Part shown: piece by piece, positions 25,775 through 33,865 of the stretch
Layout: every line of letters starts with the position of its first letter
How positions within the stretch are numbered: the stretch's first letter is position 1
NCBI GenBank assembly: GCA_017479985.1
Contig: JAFVBL010000023.1
Location: 1 to 33,909 of the forward strand
Origin: Alphaproteobacteria bacterium
GTDB lineage: Bacteria > Pseudomonadota > Alphaproteobacteria > RF32 > CAG-239
Reading direction: 5' to 3'
Length of the DNA: 33,909 bases
Translations under genes and position numbers: made by a program
The notes under the pieces: generated by a model
Seen by the model: the letters and a program-made list of their open reading frames with translations, nothing else
Told to the model about the DNA's origin: nothing
The model's database searches: none

Positions 25775-27904
25775 ATGCAGAACAGTTGGGAAGAATTGCT
25801 CAAAAAAATCGGCATAGTCAAAACGTATGAAGATGCGGCACAAAATCATAAAACATACACCGCAGACGATGAGACTCTGCTGCAAATGATAAACTGTCTC
25901 GGCTTTGACCTTAAAGATACGGCACAAAGCGCACAATTATTGCATAAAATAGAGAATAAACGCTGGCAATCCGTATTGGAGCCGATTTATGTGACGCGTA
26001 TCGGTCATATTGTTTTTGACGCAGTGGTGAGAGCCGATGAGGCGGAAGGCCTGACATTGTGTATTTTGCAAAATAATAAGGCACTTAAGGTTGAGTATAC
26101 GCAAAAAACGGTTGAAATACGCACAATCGGGCGGAGAGAATATGCAATGGTGCAATTTGAAATTACTTCGATGATGGCACCGCAATATTATGACATTGAG
26201 CTTTGGTCAGGCAATAATGTTTCACATTCGGTGTTGGCGGTAACGCCTGATAAATGTTATGTACCGGAGGTTTTAAATCGGCATAAATTATGGGGCTTTG
26301 CCATTCAGCTTTATGCATTGACAAGTGCGCGCAACTGGGGTGTCGGCGATTTTACGGATTTGCAAAATTTTGCAAAAATGTGTGCCGATGTCGGTGCCGA
26401 TGTGATAGGCGTTAATCCGCTCAATGTGCTGTTTCACGATTATCCCGAAAATGCCAGTCCGTATTCTTCCATCAGCCGGTTGTTTTTGAATCCGATTTAT
26501 ATTGATGTTGAAAGAGTTGCAGGCTATAAACAGGAATATGTTGATACCGATGCGCTTGATACAGCACAGCAAAGTACGGATATTGACTACACGACGGTTT
26601 ATAATTTAAAAATTGCCGTGTTGAGAAAAATATTCGAGAAGTTTGCGGCGCATCGGCAAGGACGCGAATATCAAAAATTTGTAAAATATTATACGGCGGC
26701 CGGTGCCGATTTAGATAACTTGGCAACATTTCAGGCAATTTATTCGGATCAAAAAGATAAAGTTTACGGCGGGTGGCACGGTTGGAAAAAAGAATTGCAA
26801 AATCCGCATTCGGCTGCAGTGGCGGAATTCAAAAAAACACATCAAAAAGAAATTTTATTTTTTAAATTTCTGCAATATATTGCGCAGGAACAGCTGCAGA
26901 TTGTGTATCAAACCATAAAAGAGAGCGGGCTGAAAATCGGACTGTATCGTGATTTGCCGGTGGGGTTATGTAAAGACAGCGCCGAATTGTGGAGCGGCAA
27001 TGATTTATTTATCAAAGACTGCGGTGCCGGTGCGCCGCCTGATGTGTTTTTTCCGACAGGGCAGAAATGGTGCTTGGGCGCGTTCAATCCGTATCGCCTG
27101 AAAGATGCCGCCTATCAGCCGTTTATCAAAATTCTGCGTGCGGCGATGCAAGGGGCAGGGGCGCTGCGGATTGACCACGTAATGAGCCTGATGCGTCTTT
27201 ATATTATTCCGGATAAATCGGATAGCGGAACGTATGTGTACTATGATTTTGATGATATGCTCGGCATTGTGGTGTTGGAAAGTTATTTAAATAAATGTAT
27301 GGTGGTCGGTGAAAGTATAGGCAATGTGCCGGACGGTTTTATTGATAAAATTCACGCGCGCGGGATTTATTCTTTAAGCGTATTGTGGGCAGAACGTTGG
27401 CACGGCGGCGGTGACTTCAAGGCGCCGTCGGACTTTCCGCAAAGCGCATTTTGTTCGGTCGGCACGCACGATATGGCACCGCTCAAAATGCGTTGGTTCG
27501 GTTATGATATTGAAACGATGTATCGGCTTGCAATGCTTGATGAACAAGAACGTCAAAATCAATATAAAGGGCGTGAAGACGAACGTCGCCGTCTGCTGGG
27601 GGCGTTGGACTGGGCAGGTGTATGGCCGGAGAATAAACCGCGTCAGGGCGATTGCTTGTACGGCGAAGGGTATCCGAACGGTATAACCGAAGCGGTCGAG
27701 GCATACGCAGCAGCTTCAAACAGTGCGGTGTATCTGGCTCAGCTTGAAGATATTTTCGGCGTGGAAGTATTACAGAATCTGCCGGGGACAGATCGGGATA
27801 AACACCTGAACTGGCGTCGCAAATTGCCGGTCGAAATTGAGGATTACACCGAAAATTCGGACTTTAACAGTGTGATAAAAATCATCAAAGAAAAACGCGG
27901 ATAA
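25775..27904 (+). CDS. malQ: 4-alpha-glucanotransferase
   Basis: MalQ (amylomaltase, GH77) transfers maltodextrin segments between chains. The product is 709 residues, including an N-terminal extension (about 170 residues) like that of the E. coli enzyme. Visible motifs are PYSSISRLFLNP, GLYRDLPVG, Asp467 (ALRIDHVMSL), Glu513 (VVGESIG) and Asp566 (GTHDMAPL). It is the last gene of the glgB-glgX-malQ operon. Only AT-rich sequence without a clear hairpin follows (27905-27960). Confidence 0.95.
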   Translation: MQNSWEELLKKIGIVKTYEDAAQNHKTYTADDETLLQMINCLGFDLKDTAQSAQLLHKIENKRWQSVLEPIYVTRIGHIVFDAVVRADEAEGLTLCILQNNKALKVEYTQKTVEIRTIGRREYAMVQFEITSMMAPQYYDIELWSGNNVSHSVLAVTPDKCYVPEVLNRHKLWGFAIQLYALTSARNWGVGDFTDLQNFAKMCADVGADVIGVNPLNVLFHDYPENASPYSSISRLFLNPIYIDVERVAGYKQEYVDTDALDTAQQSTDIDYTTVYNLKIAVLRKIFEKFAAHRQGREYQKFVKYYTAAGADLDNLATFQAIYSDQKDKVYGGWHGWKKELQNPHSAAVAEFKKTHQKEILFFKFLQYIAQEQLQIVYQTIKESGLKIGLYRDLPVGLCKDSAELWSGNDLFIKDCGAGAPPDVFFPTGQKWCLGAFNPYRLKDAAYQPFIKILRAAMQGAGALRIDHVMSLMRLYIIPDKSDSGTYVYYDFDDMLGIVVLESYLNKCMVVGESIGNVPDGFIDKIHARGIYSLSVLWAERWHGGGDFKAPSDFPQSAFCSVGTHDMAPLKMRWFGYDIETMYRLAMLDEQERQNQYKGREDERRRLLGALDWAGVWPENKPRQGDCLYGEGYPNGITEAVEAYAAASNSAVYLAQLEDIFGVEVLQNLPGTDRDKHLNWRRKLPVEIEDYTENSDFNSVIKIIKEKRG

Positions 27905-27963
27905 ATTGTTTTGCCGAATTAGAACAAATTATTTTTGCCGTAAAATCAATATATTTTTTAGGG

Positions 27964-27992
27964 TTGAAATTGCAGAAAATTTTTTGTAATCT
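27964..27992 (+). promoter_or_regulatory. Candidate promoter of the acetyltransferase gene
   Basis: TTGAAA (27964-27969), a 17-bp spacer and TAATCT (27987-27992), 33 bp before the start codon. Confidence 0.45.
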
Positions 27993-28025
27993 GTTGCTGT
28001 AACTCAATCAGAACAGGAGGCAAAA

Positions 28026-28592
28026 ATGAATTTTCCGGAAAAAATTATCGGGCAGAAAATTACCTTAGAGCGTGCGGCCGTTACGTTTGAATTGGCACGT
28101 GAACTTGATGCTTTGGCGGCGGTATCGCGCGAGAGTCTTTTGCCGTGGCTGCCTTGGGCTATCAAAAACAAAACGCCGGAAGATGAGTTTGATTATTTGC
28201 TGAACTGGTGTGATAAAAATTGGAAAGAGGGTAAAGGTTATGCTTATATTATCCGCGAAAACATTTCGGGTCGTCTGGTCGGCTCCGTTGATTTTTTTGA
28301 TATTGATGCAAAAAATAAATGCGGCGGTATCGGCTATTGGCTCGGTTCCGAATTTGTCGGCAACGGATATATGCACGAGGCGGTTTTGCTGTTGGAAAAA
28401 GAGATTTTTGCGCAAGGATTTAATCGGATATTTATCGGTAATGACACACGCAATATTCGCTCGGCGAATGTCGCTAAACGCGCAGGATACCACTTGGACG
28501 GGGTTTTGCGGCAAGACCGTTGGTCAGAAATTGAAAGCTGTTTTGTTGATACAAACGTATGGTCTAAAATCAGAGCAGATTTTGAAAAATAA
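28026..28592 (+). CDS. RimJ/RimL-type GNAT acetyltransferase
   Basis: This 188-residue protein transfers acetyl from acetyl-CoA to an amine, typically a protein N-terminus or a small molecule. The GNAT core shows YAYIIRENISGRLVGSV, IGYWLGSEFVGNGYMHEAV (the acetyl-CoA binding beta4-alpha3 region) and NIRSANVAKRAGYHLDGVLR. A strong AGGAGG precedes the ATG. The gene ends 2 bp from the converging L,D-transpeptidase gene. The substrate cannot be read from the sequence, so no rim symbol is given. Confidence 0.88.
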   Translation: MNFPEKIIGQKITLERAAVTFELARELDALAAVSRESLLPWLPWAIKNKTPEDEFDYLLNWCDKNWKEGKGYAYIIRENISGRLVGSVDFFDIDAKNKCGGIGYWLGSEFVGNGYMHEAVLLLEKEIFAQGFNRIFIGNDTRNIRSANVAKRAGYHLDGVLRQDRWSEIESCFVDTNVWSKIRADFEK

Positions 28593-28594
28593 GA

Positions 28595-29104
28595 CTAAGA
28601 CTCTATGCGGATAGGTGTGCCGTCGGGTACAAGCTTGTAAATTTCTTCAATTTCTTTATTGGTCACGGCAATACAGCCGGCAGTCCAATCGCGTCGTGCG
28701 TGAATAAAGCGGAAGATAAACGCCGGAGCTTTGTTCGGATAGCCGTGAATCATAATGTCACCGCCGGCAGAATAGCCGTTCTTTTGAGCTTCGGCACGCT
28801 GTTCTTGTGTCGGATAAGATATCCGGAGTGACAAGTGATATGCGCTCTTCGGGTTATGCGAAACAATGGTATAATCACCCTCCGGCGTGCGATTATCACC
28901 TTCTCTTGTTTTTGCGCCGGTCGGATTACCGCCGAGTCTGATTGTATATTCGCGCACAACTTCATCACCGGAATACAAAAACATTTTGCGTGCGCTTTTT
29001 TGCACCAAAATCCGGTCTGCGGGCTGTATGTTTTGCGTCACATCAGACAAGACCGTATTGGAAAATAACACACTGATAAAAAGCCAAAAGAATATGCGAA
29101 ACAT
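28595..29104 (-). CDS. Secreted L,D-transpeptidase (YkuD/ErfK family)
   Basis: This 169-residue protein begins with a signal peptide (MFRIFFWLFISVLFSNTVLS). The YkuD domain follows, with TPEGDYTI, the catalytic-region HGYPN and DWTAGCIAVTN carrying the nucleophilic Cys. Family members cross-link meso-diaminopimelate residues of peptidoglycan or attach proteins to it. The start is the ATG at 29104 with AGGAGA upstream; the frame's earlier TTG at 29107 is not needed. It is transcribed away from the 113-residue gene through a shared palindromic promoter. Confidence 0.93.
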   Translation of the reverse strand: MFRIFFWLFISVLFSNTVLSDVTQNIQPADRILVQKSARKMFLYSGDEVVREYTIRLGGNPTGAKTREGDNRTPEGDYTIVSHNPKSAYHLSLRISYPTQEQRAEAQKNGYSAGGDIMIHGYPNKAPAFIFRFIHARRDWTAGCIAVTNKEIEEIYKLVPDGTPIRIES

Positions 29105-29146
29105 CAAAAATTCTCCTTGAATTTGTGTGTTTGAATAATTGCTGAG

Positions 29147-29178
29147 TTGACATTATAAAACTTATAACGTATTGTCAA
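29147..29178. promoter_or_regulatory. Palindromic divergent promoter
   Basis: Plus strand: TTGACA (29147-29152), 17 bp, TATTGT (29170-29175). Minus strand: TTGACA (29178-29173), 17 bp, TAATGT (29155-29150). Each -35 overlaps the -10 of the other strand, so the whole is an inverted repeat, with a further TATAA/TTATA symmetry in the centre. It should drive the L,D-transpeptidase (minus) and the 113-residue gene (plus). Confidence 0.6.
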
Positions 29179-29202
29179 TTATATTATGAGAAAGGAACTG
29201 AA

Positions 29203-29544
29203 ATGGAAGCACCTGAAACCGTATTGGAAATGTTTTCACCGTTGCTGATTTTGGAGTATATTCGGCTGATGTCGGTTGCATCATATATTAAGCACGAAGG
29301 GCAAGCGAACGGCGTAAAATTCAAAATTTCGGCCGCCGATTACGAACGGTTGATGCAAGAGCCCCTGAAAACCGCACTGATAGGGATTGAAACAAGTTTT
29401 GCAAACGATGTGCTGACGGCTGTTCCGAGCGAAAAATGTTTGGCACTTTATGAACATAAAGTAATGCGAGAAAGCGTACTGCAATATTGGGATAATTATG
29501 GAAAACGGTATGAAAATTACATAGCCGTTATTGATGAAAATTGA
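29203..29544 (+). CDS. Hypothetical 113-residue protein
   Basis: The ATG follows GAAAGGAA at good spacing. The product looks largely helical: a hydrophobic N-terminal helix (TVLEMFSPLLILEYIRLMSVASYI), a polar middle (KFKISAADYERLMQEPLKTAL) and an acidic, Tyr-rich end (QYWDNYGKRYENYIAVIDEN). It has no signal peptide and no motif I can name. It precedes the partner-switching genes but is separated from them by a separate strong promoter, so a shared function is only a possibility. Confidence 0.7.
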   Translation: MEAPETVLEMFSPLLILEYIRLMSVASYIKHEGQANGVKFKISAADYERLMQEPLKTALIGIETSFANDVLTAVPSEKCLALYEHKVMRESVLQYWDNYGKRYENYIAVIDEN

Positions 29545-29569
29545 TGAGATAAGATAATTTTATTTTTTG

Positions 29570-29598
29570 TTGACGGATTATACGTCGTTTTTTATAAT
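29570..29598 (+). promoter_or_regulatory. Strong promoter of the partner-switching module
   Basis: TTGACG (29570-29575), a 17-bp spacer and the consensus TATAAT (29593-29598). The GACG/CGTC hairpin plus T6 within it could also act as a weak terminator for the gene before. Confidence 0.7.
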
Positions 29599-29627
29599 AT
29601 CAAAAAATGTAATGAAAGGAATATAAG

Positions 29628-29921
29628 ATGGAATTCACGATTCAAAGAGACGGTGATAAGGCTGTATGTACGATTATGGGACGCATCGATACAAATACGG
29701 CACCGGAGCTGCTTGAAAAAATCGATTTTACCGATTTGAAAGAATTGGTGTTTGATTTGTCCGATGTGGACTATGTCTTTTCTGCCGGTTTACGTGTGTT
29801 TTTACAAGCGCAAAAGGTAATGAACGCAAACGGCGGAACAATGAAGCTGATTAACTTGCAGCCGTCGGTAAAAGAAATTTTTGATATTGTCGGTTTTTCC
29901 GGTATTATGGATATTGAATAA
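29628..29921 (+). CDS. STAS-domain anti-sigma factor antagonist
   Basis: This 97-residue single STAS domain is of the SpoIIAA/RsbV type. In such systems the unphosphorylated antagonist binds the anti-sigma kinase and frees its target; phosphorylation of a conserved Ser blocks this. That Ser is Ser52 in DVDYVFSAGLRVF, where classical members have DSSGL. GAAAGGAA precedes the ATG. The stop codon abuts the start of the phosphatase/kinase gene with no spacing, so the two are coupled. The protein is its probable substrate. Confidence 0.92.
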   Translation: MEFTIQRDGDKAVCTIMGRIDTNTAPELLEKIDFTDLKELVFDLSDVDYVFSAGLRVFLQAQKVMNANGGTMKLINLQPSVKEIFDIVGFSGIMDIE

Positions 29922-32264
29922 ATGTATTCGGCAGTGCGCGGTTGGTTCAAAAGACAATCACTGACGTTCAGACTCGGCGTCAGCATATCCGTGTGCGTAT
30001 TGGCCGGTGTAATCGGCTTATGGTTTTATTTGGCAGAACACGCACGACCGATTATTCGCGCTCACGCCGAAGAATTGGCACGGCATCCGCTGCACGATGT
30101 GGTGTCGGATTTAACGTCAACCGGTTGGGAAACGGAAAGTGCGGCGCTGACAATTAAAAATACACTCAAAGAGTTGCCGCGTACAGATGTAGATATGATG
30201 CGTCATCTGCTTCATTCTGGTATGCAGACATTGATTCACGATGAATCCGATGCGGCACACGCGTGGGTTTATGTTTTTGAAAATGAGGACGTGACTGTCG
30301 GAACAATGTATTCGGCCGTTACCGATGAGGAAAATTTTGAATTTAAGACCAAACAAATAAAAGATTTTTATAAATTGTATCCATGGTTTAAAGCCGTTCC
30401 GAAACAAGAAGATGCGTTCTGGAGCGAGCCGTATATTGCAGAAGAATTTAATAAAGAAACACCGGTTGTAACTTGCCTTATTCCGTTCAAATTCGCCGGT
30501 TCGGATAAGTTTGACGGTTTGGTTGCCGTTTCAATGGATTTAGAGCACATACGCGAATATATTGCAAAAACGGAAAGTGAAGGACTTCATCCCGGAAAAT
30601 ATTGGGTGGTTTCGCCAAAAGGCGAATTTATCGTGCATCCGAATAATGCGTTGCAAGGACGAACAACATTGCAGGAAGTGGCAAATCGTCCGGATTTGTC
30701 GCCTTTGCAAGAGGTATACGAAGATATTTTGAACGGTCGGTCGGGGTATGTGGAAATTCCGGCATCTTCGGTATTTGATTCGGCCGTTATGGTTTTTTAT
30801 GCACCTGTGAAAGATTTAAATTGGGGTGTCGGTTTAGTCTTTTCCAAAAAAGAGTTTTTTGAACCGGTGCACGATTTGCAGATTAAAACAATGTCATCTG
30901 TGCTTTTATGGCTGTGTATCTTACTTTTGCTTATCAATATGATTTGCCGCCGCTCGACCAAACCTTTGCTGGATTTGAGCAAGGTTGCGTTACAATACGG
31001 CAAAGGTGATTTTTCGGCCGTTTTACCGGATAACAGTTCAAAAGACGAAATCGGTGTGATGACCGATGCGTTCTATAAAATGCGCACAAATTTGCTGAAT
31101 CATATCAATTTGGTAGAGGAAGCCGCTTCCGAAAAACAGAAGGGTGAGAGTGAGCTTGAAATTGCACAAAAAATTCAGCAGGCCGCATTGCCGATTGATT
31201 TTCCGACACATCCTGCATTTGAAATATGTGCAACAATGGCAGCGGCAAAAAAAGTCGGCGGTGATTTTTATGACTTTTTCTTTATTGACGGTGAACATTT
31301 TGCGGTGGTGATTGCCGATGTTTCCGGTAAAGGTATTCCGGCAGCAATGACAATGATGAACGCAAAAGCACTCATTCGCAGTATTGCAAAAACGGAACAT
31401 TCCGTATCCAAAGTTTTTTATATTGTAAACAATGAACTATGCAAGAGCGGCGCCGATATGTTTATTACCGCTTTTATGGCTGTTATCAATCTGAAAAGCG
31501 GAGAATTGCGTTATATCAACGCCGGTCATAATCCGCCGTTTGTACGCACCAAAGACGGTTATAAAATGCTCAGCGTTAGGCATAATATTGTCCTCGGCGG
31601 TCTGCCGAATATGAAGTTTAAGGCCGAACATCTGCAAATGGTGCGCGGTGACAGGTTGTTTTTATATACCGATGGTGTGAATGAGGCTCAAAACAGCAGC
31701 GGGCAGTTTTATGGCGCAGAACGGCTGACGGAAGTTTTGAACCGAGAACTGCAATCGCCGTTTGATGCTTTGAATCAAATTAAAACAGATGTGGCGGAAT
31801 TCACACAAGGCGCCGAACAATCAGATGATATGACAATGCTCGAGTTGCTTTATTGCGGGGCAGGTACGGATACGCTTGCCGTAGATGCGAATGTTAAAAA
31901 TATCGATAAAATTTTGCATTATGTGTCACAAGATATGTTGGAAAAATCCGTCAATGAAAATACACAAAATAAGGTGATGATTGCGGTCGAAGAGATTGTT
32001 TCGAATATTGCACAATATGCATATCGGCGTATCGGTATTTTGCGGCTTAAGACGTATATTGCCGATGGAATGTATTTCTTGAATTTTACGGATAACGGCA
32101 CATCATATAATCCGCAGAAACAGAATGAGCCGGATTTATCTCTGTCGGCAGACGAACGAAATATCGGTGGTTTGGGGATATTTTTAATCCGAAAAATGTC
32201 TGATTCTTTTGAATATAAACGCGAAAACGGGCAAAATATTTTAACAGTCGGCATTAAAATATAA
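29922..32264 (+). CDS. Membrane sensor PP2C phosphatase fused to an RsbW-like kinase domain
   Basis: This 780-residue protein starts directly at the STAS stop codon. Domains in order: membrane helix (about 18-38); periplasmic Cache-like sensor (about 45-315; KYWVVSPKGEFIVHPN, then FYAPVKDLNWGVGLVF); second helix (about 324-342); HAMP (345-397); short coiled coil with ELEIAQKIQQAALP; SpoIIE/PP2C phosphatase (about 430-643) with metal-binding VGGDFYD (445-451), IADVSGKG (464-471), YTDGVNEA (582-589) and SDDMTML (634-640); and a C-terminal GHKL ATPase (about 655-780) with N box E690/N695, D724-x-G726 and GGLGIFLI (749-756). It therefore carries both the enzyme that dephosphorylates the STAS antagonist and the kinase that phosphorylates it. 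The final target is not in the window. Confidence 0.92.
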   Translation: MYSAVRGWFKRQSLTFRLGVSISVCVLAGVIGLWFYLAEHARPIIRAHAEELARHPLHDVVSDLTSTGWETESAALTIKNTLKELPRTDVDMMRHLLHSGMQTLIHDESDAAHAWVYVFENEDVTVGTMYSAVTDEENFEFKTKQIKDFYKLYPWFKAVPKQEDAFWSEPYIAEEFNKETPVVTCLIPFKFAGSDKFDGLVAVSMDLEHIREYIAKTESEGLHPGKYWVVSPKGEFIVHPNNALQGRTTLQEVANRPDLSPLQEVYEDILNGRSGYVEIPASSVFDSAVMVFYAPVKDLNWGVGLVFSKKEFFEPVHDLQIKTMSSVLLWLCILLLLINMICRRSTKPLLDLSKVALQYGKGDFSAVLPDNSSKDEIGVMTDAFYKMRTNLLNHINLVEEAASEKQKGESELEIAQKIQQAALPIDFPTHPAFEICATMAAAKKVGGDFYDFFFIDGEHFAVVIADVSGKGIPAAMTMMNAKALIRSIAKTEHSVSKVFYIVNNELCKSGADMFITAFMAVINLKSGELRYINAGHNPPFVRTKDGYKMLSVRHNIVLGGLPNMKFKAEHLQMVRGDRLFLYTDGVNEAQNSSGQFYGAERLTEVLNRELQSPFDALNQIKTDVAEFTQGAEQSDDMTMLELLYCGAGTDTLAVDANVKNIDKILHYVSQDMLEKSVNENTQNKVMIAVEEIVSNIAQYAYRRIGILRLKTYIADGMYFLNFTDNGTSYNPQKQNEPDLSLSADERNIGGLGIFLIRKMSDSFEYKRENGQNILTVGIKI

Positions 32265-32271
32265 AAAATAC

Positions 32272-32302
32272 TTGACTTAGAGTATGGTTTAAGTCGTATG
32301 GT
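32272..32302 (+). promoter_or_regulatory. MerR-type promoter with 19-bp spacer and operator
   Basis: TTGACT (32272-32277), a 19-bp spacer and TATGGT (32297-32302). The dyad GACTTA (32274-32279)/TAAGTC (32290-32295) lies between the boxes. Overlong spacers with a central dyad are the signature of MerR-family promoters, so the regulator probably controls itself. Confidence 0.75.
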
Positions 32303-32323
32303 GACCGCAAAGGAGAACATAAA

Positions 32324-32761
32324 ATGATGACATACAGTATCGGTGAAGTTGCAAAACTTATGGGGATAACGACTTATACGTTGCGTTATTACGAAAAAGA
32401 AGGTTTGTTGCCGAATATCCGTAAAAATTCAGCCGGATTGCGGCGTTTTAGTGAGCACGATTTGGCGTGGCTTAATATTTTGGAATGTCTGAAGTCAACC
32501 GGTTTACCTTTAAAAGAAATCAAGCGCTATTTGGAATTGAGCAAAGAAGGGGATAAAACATTGCAAGAACGGTTGCAGATTTTTTTGAAGCAAAAGCAAC
32601 ATCTGGAAGAACAAATTCGCGCTTTGTCCGATAATATGGAAAAAATAAACTTCAAAATCAAATATTATGAAGCAGCCATACAAGACGGTGAAGCTCAAGT
32701 ATATGAAAAAAATAAAGAACTCAAAGCCGAACGCAACCGCTTATTTAAAACAAAAAAGTGA
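32324..32761 (+). CDS. MerR-family transcriptional regulator
   Basis: The product is 145 residues. The N-terminal winged helix-turn-helix (YSIGEVAKLMGITTYTLRYYEKEGLLP, then GLRRFSEHDLAWLNIL) is followed by a long dimerisation coiled coil (about 85-140, rich in Lys, Glu and Gln). It lacks the Cys residues that bind metals in MerR/CueR, so it fits the AdhR/NmlR-like branch, which senses small reactive or organic molecules. AGGAG at 32311-32315 favours the first of two adjacent ATGs. No obvious target gene follows; the next genes lie on the other strand. Confidence 0.92.
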   Translation: MMTYSIGEVAKLMGITTYTLRYYEKEGLLPNIRKNSAGLRRFSEHDLAWLNILECLKSTGLPLKEIKRYLELSKEGDKTLQERLQIFLKQKQHLEEQIRALSDNMEKINFKIKYYEAAIQDGEAQVYEKNKELKAERNRLFKTKK

Positions 32762-32771
32762 TTGACGGAAA

Positions 32772-33131
32772 TTATTTTGCACGAAGTTTTGCGATTTTAG
32801 CACGTAATCCGGCAATAGCCGGAGAGTCAAGGGTATTATCTGTCTTGGTATATGCCGGAAGTAAGCCGATTTCCGCCGTTTTATTCTTCAATCCGGTAAT
32901 TAAATTGGAATTTACGACAGAAAAATTCTGGGGTTGGTATGTTTTATTTTTTAACTCTTGAAAATGCTTAACATACAATCCTTTGACGGCTGCTGTATAA
33001 TGTTTTTCAAAATCTTTATTTTGCATCATTGAGATTTTTACATTCATCAAATCAACCAGTTCTTTATCATTCATTGGTTTGCATAATTCAATCAGCAAAG
33101 CGGCGACATCATCAAAACGAGAGTATTCCAT
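32772..33131 (-). CDS. Hypothetical 119-residue protein
   Basis: The start ATG at 33131 lies 4 bp after the preceding gene's stop, with GAAGGA as ribosome-binding site, so the two minus-strand genes form an operon. The product is helical and soluble-looking: MEYSRFDDVAALLIEL at the start, NKDFEKHYTAAVKGLYVKHF in the middle, and SPAIAGLRAKIAKLRAK at the basic C-terminus. It converges on merR with 10 bp between the stops. No known family is recognised. It shares a weak layout with its upstream neighbour. Confidence 0.7.
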   Translation of the reverse strand: MEYSRFDDVAALLIELCKPMNDKELVDLMNVKISMMQNKDFEKHYTAAVKGLYVKHFQELKNKTYQPQNFSVVNSNLITGLKNKTAEIGLLPAYTKTDNTLDSPAIAGLRAKIAKLRAK

Positions 33132-33135
33132 TTAC

Positions 33136-33759
33136 TTATCCTTCATTAACCTTGGCACGTGAAATTGTCGGTGTATTGATATTTTCTCTGCCGAGACCGA
33201 TAACCGGTTGCGCTGCTTGGTGTATCGTCTTCATACTGCCTTGCAGGTCATTAAACGAAATTTTTTCAGAGAGCGCCACAATAGCCGGATGTTGCGATTT
33301 TTTGAATAAATCTTCCGGAGAATCAATGGTTGTCGGTATTTTAGCTTCTTGATTTGCCTTGGCGGTAATTGCCAGAGCCAATACGGCTTTCGGGTGCTCT
33401 TTAATCACGGGTAAATACTCTTCCAACTTGGTGCCTTTGGGTAAAAAAGCAGCAATATCCGCCGCCGCTTGAGCAACAACCGCGCTGTAATTTTTCTCCA
33501 TATTTTGCGCTAAATCAGGAAAGGCATCGGTATATTGTGAAATTGCATTAAAATTCGCTGTGCTTACGATTTTAGCATTACCAAAATCAATTTGTTCATT
33601 GTTAAATGTTCGTGTGAGACGTTCATTAAGGGTGGCGCTGTGTGCAGCTTGTGCAGCAATAAATTCAGAACTTTCCAGTAAAGAGAAATCGGAGGTAGCC
33701 ATTGCTTGATTCATTAACTCATCAAGTTTCAATGCGTGTTGATAAATATTCTCAAACAT
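33136..33759 (-). CDS. Hypothetical 207-residue helical protein
   Basis: I place the start at the ATG at 33759 (MFENIYQHALKLDEL); the frame is open back to 33846, but that part overlaps the divergent promoters. No good ribosome-binding site precedes 33759, so the start is uncertain. The product is Ala-rich and helical, without signal peptide: NMEKNYSAVVAQAAADIAAFLPKG in two halves around residue 100, a LAITAKANQEAKIP segment, then HPAIVALSEKIS. This last motif and the N-x-EK-x-Y-x-A-x-V motif resemble the downstream gene, suggesting distant paralogues. Function unknown. Confidence 0.68.
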   Translation of the reverse strand: MFENIYQHALKLDELMNQAMATSDFSLLESSEFIAAQAAHSATLNERLTRTFNNEQIDFGNAKIVSTANFNAISQYTDAFPDLAQNMEKNYSAVVAQAAADIAAFLPKGTKLEEYLPVIKEHPKAVLALAITAKANQEAKIPTTIDSPEDLFKKSQHPAIVALSEKISFNDLQGSMKTIHQAAQPVIGLGRENINTPTISRAKVNEG

Positions 33760-33801
33760 CAAATCAGCTGGTTCTACGTCAAAGGAAGGGGCAAAGAGTA
33801 G

Positions 33802-33840
33802 TTGCCTAAAGCTTATAAAAGTATATAATCGTTTGACCAA
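33802..33840. promoter_or_regulatory. Overlapping divergent promoters at the right edge
   Basis: Plus strand: TTGCCT (33802-33807), 16 bp, consensus TATAAT (33824-33829), reading to the gene at 33866. Minus strand: TTGGTC (33840-33835), 17 bp, TATAAG (33817-33812), reading to the gene at 33759. The two overlap almost completely. Confidence 0.55.
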
Positions 33841-33865
33841 AAACAATTTTAGGGAGAACTACTCA

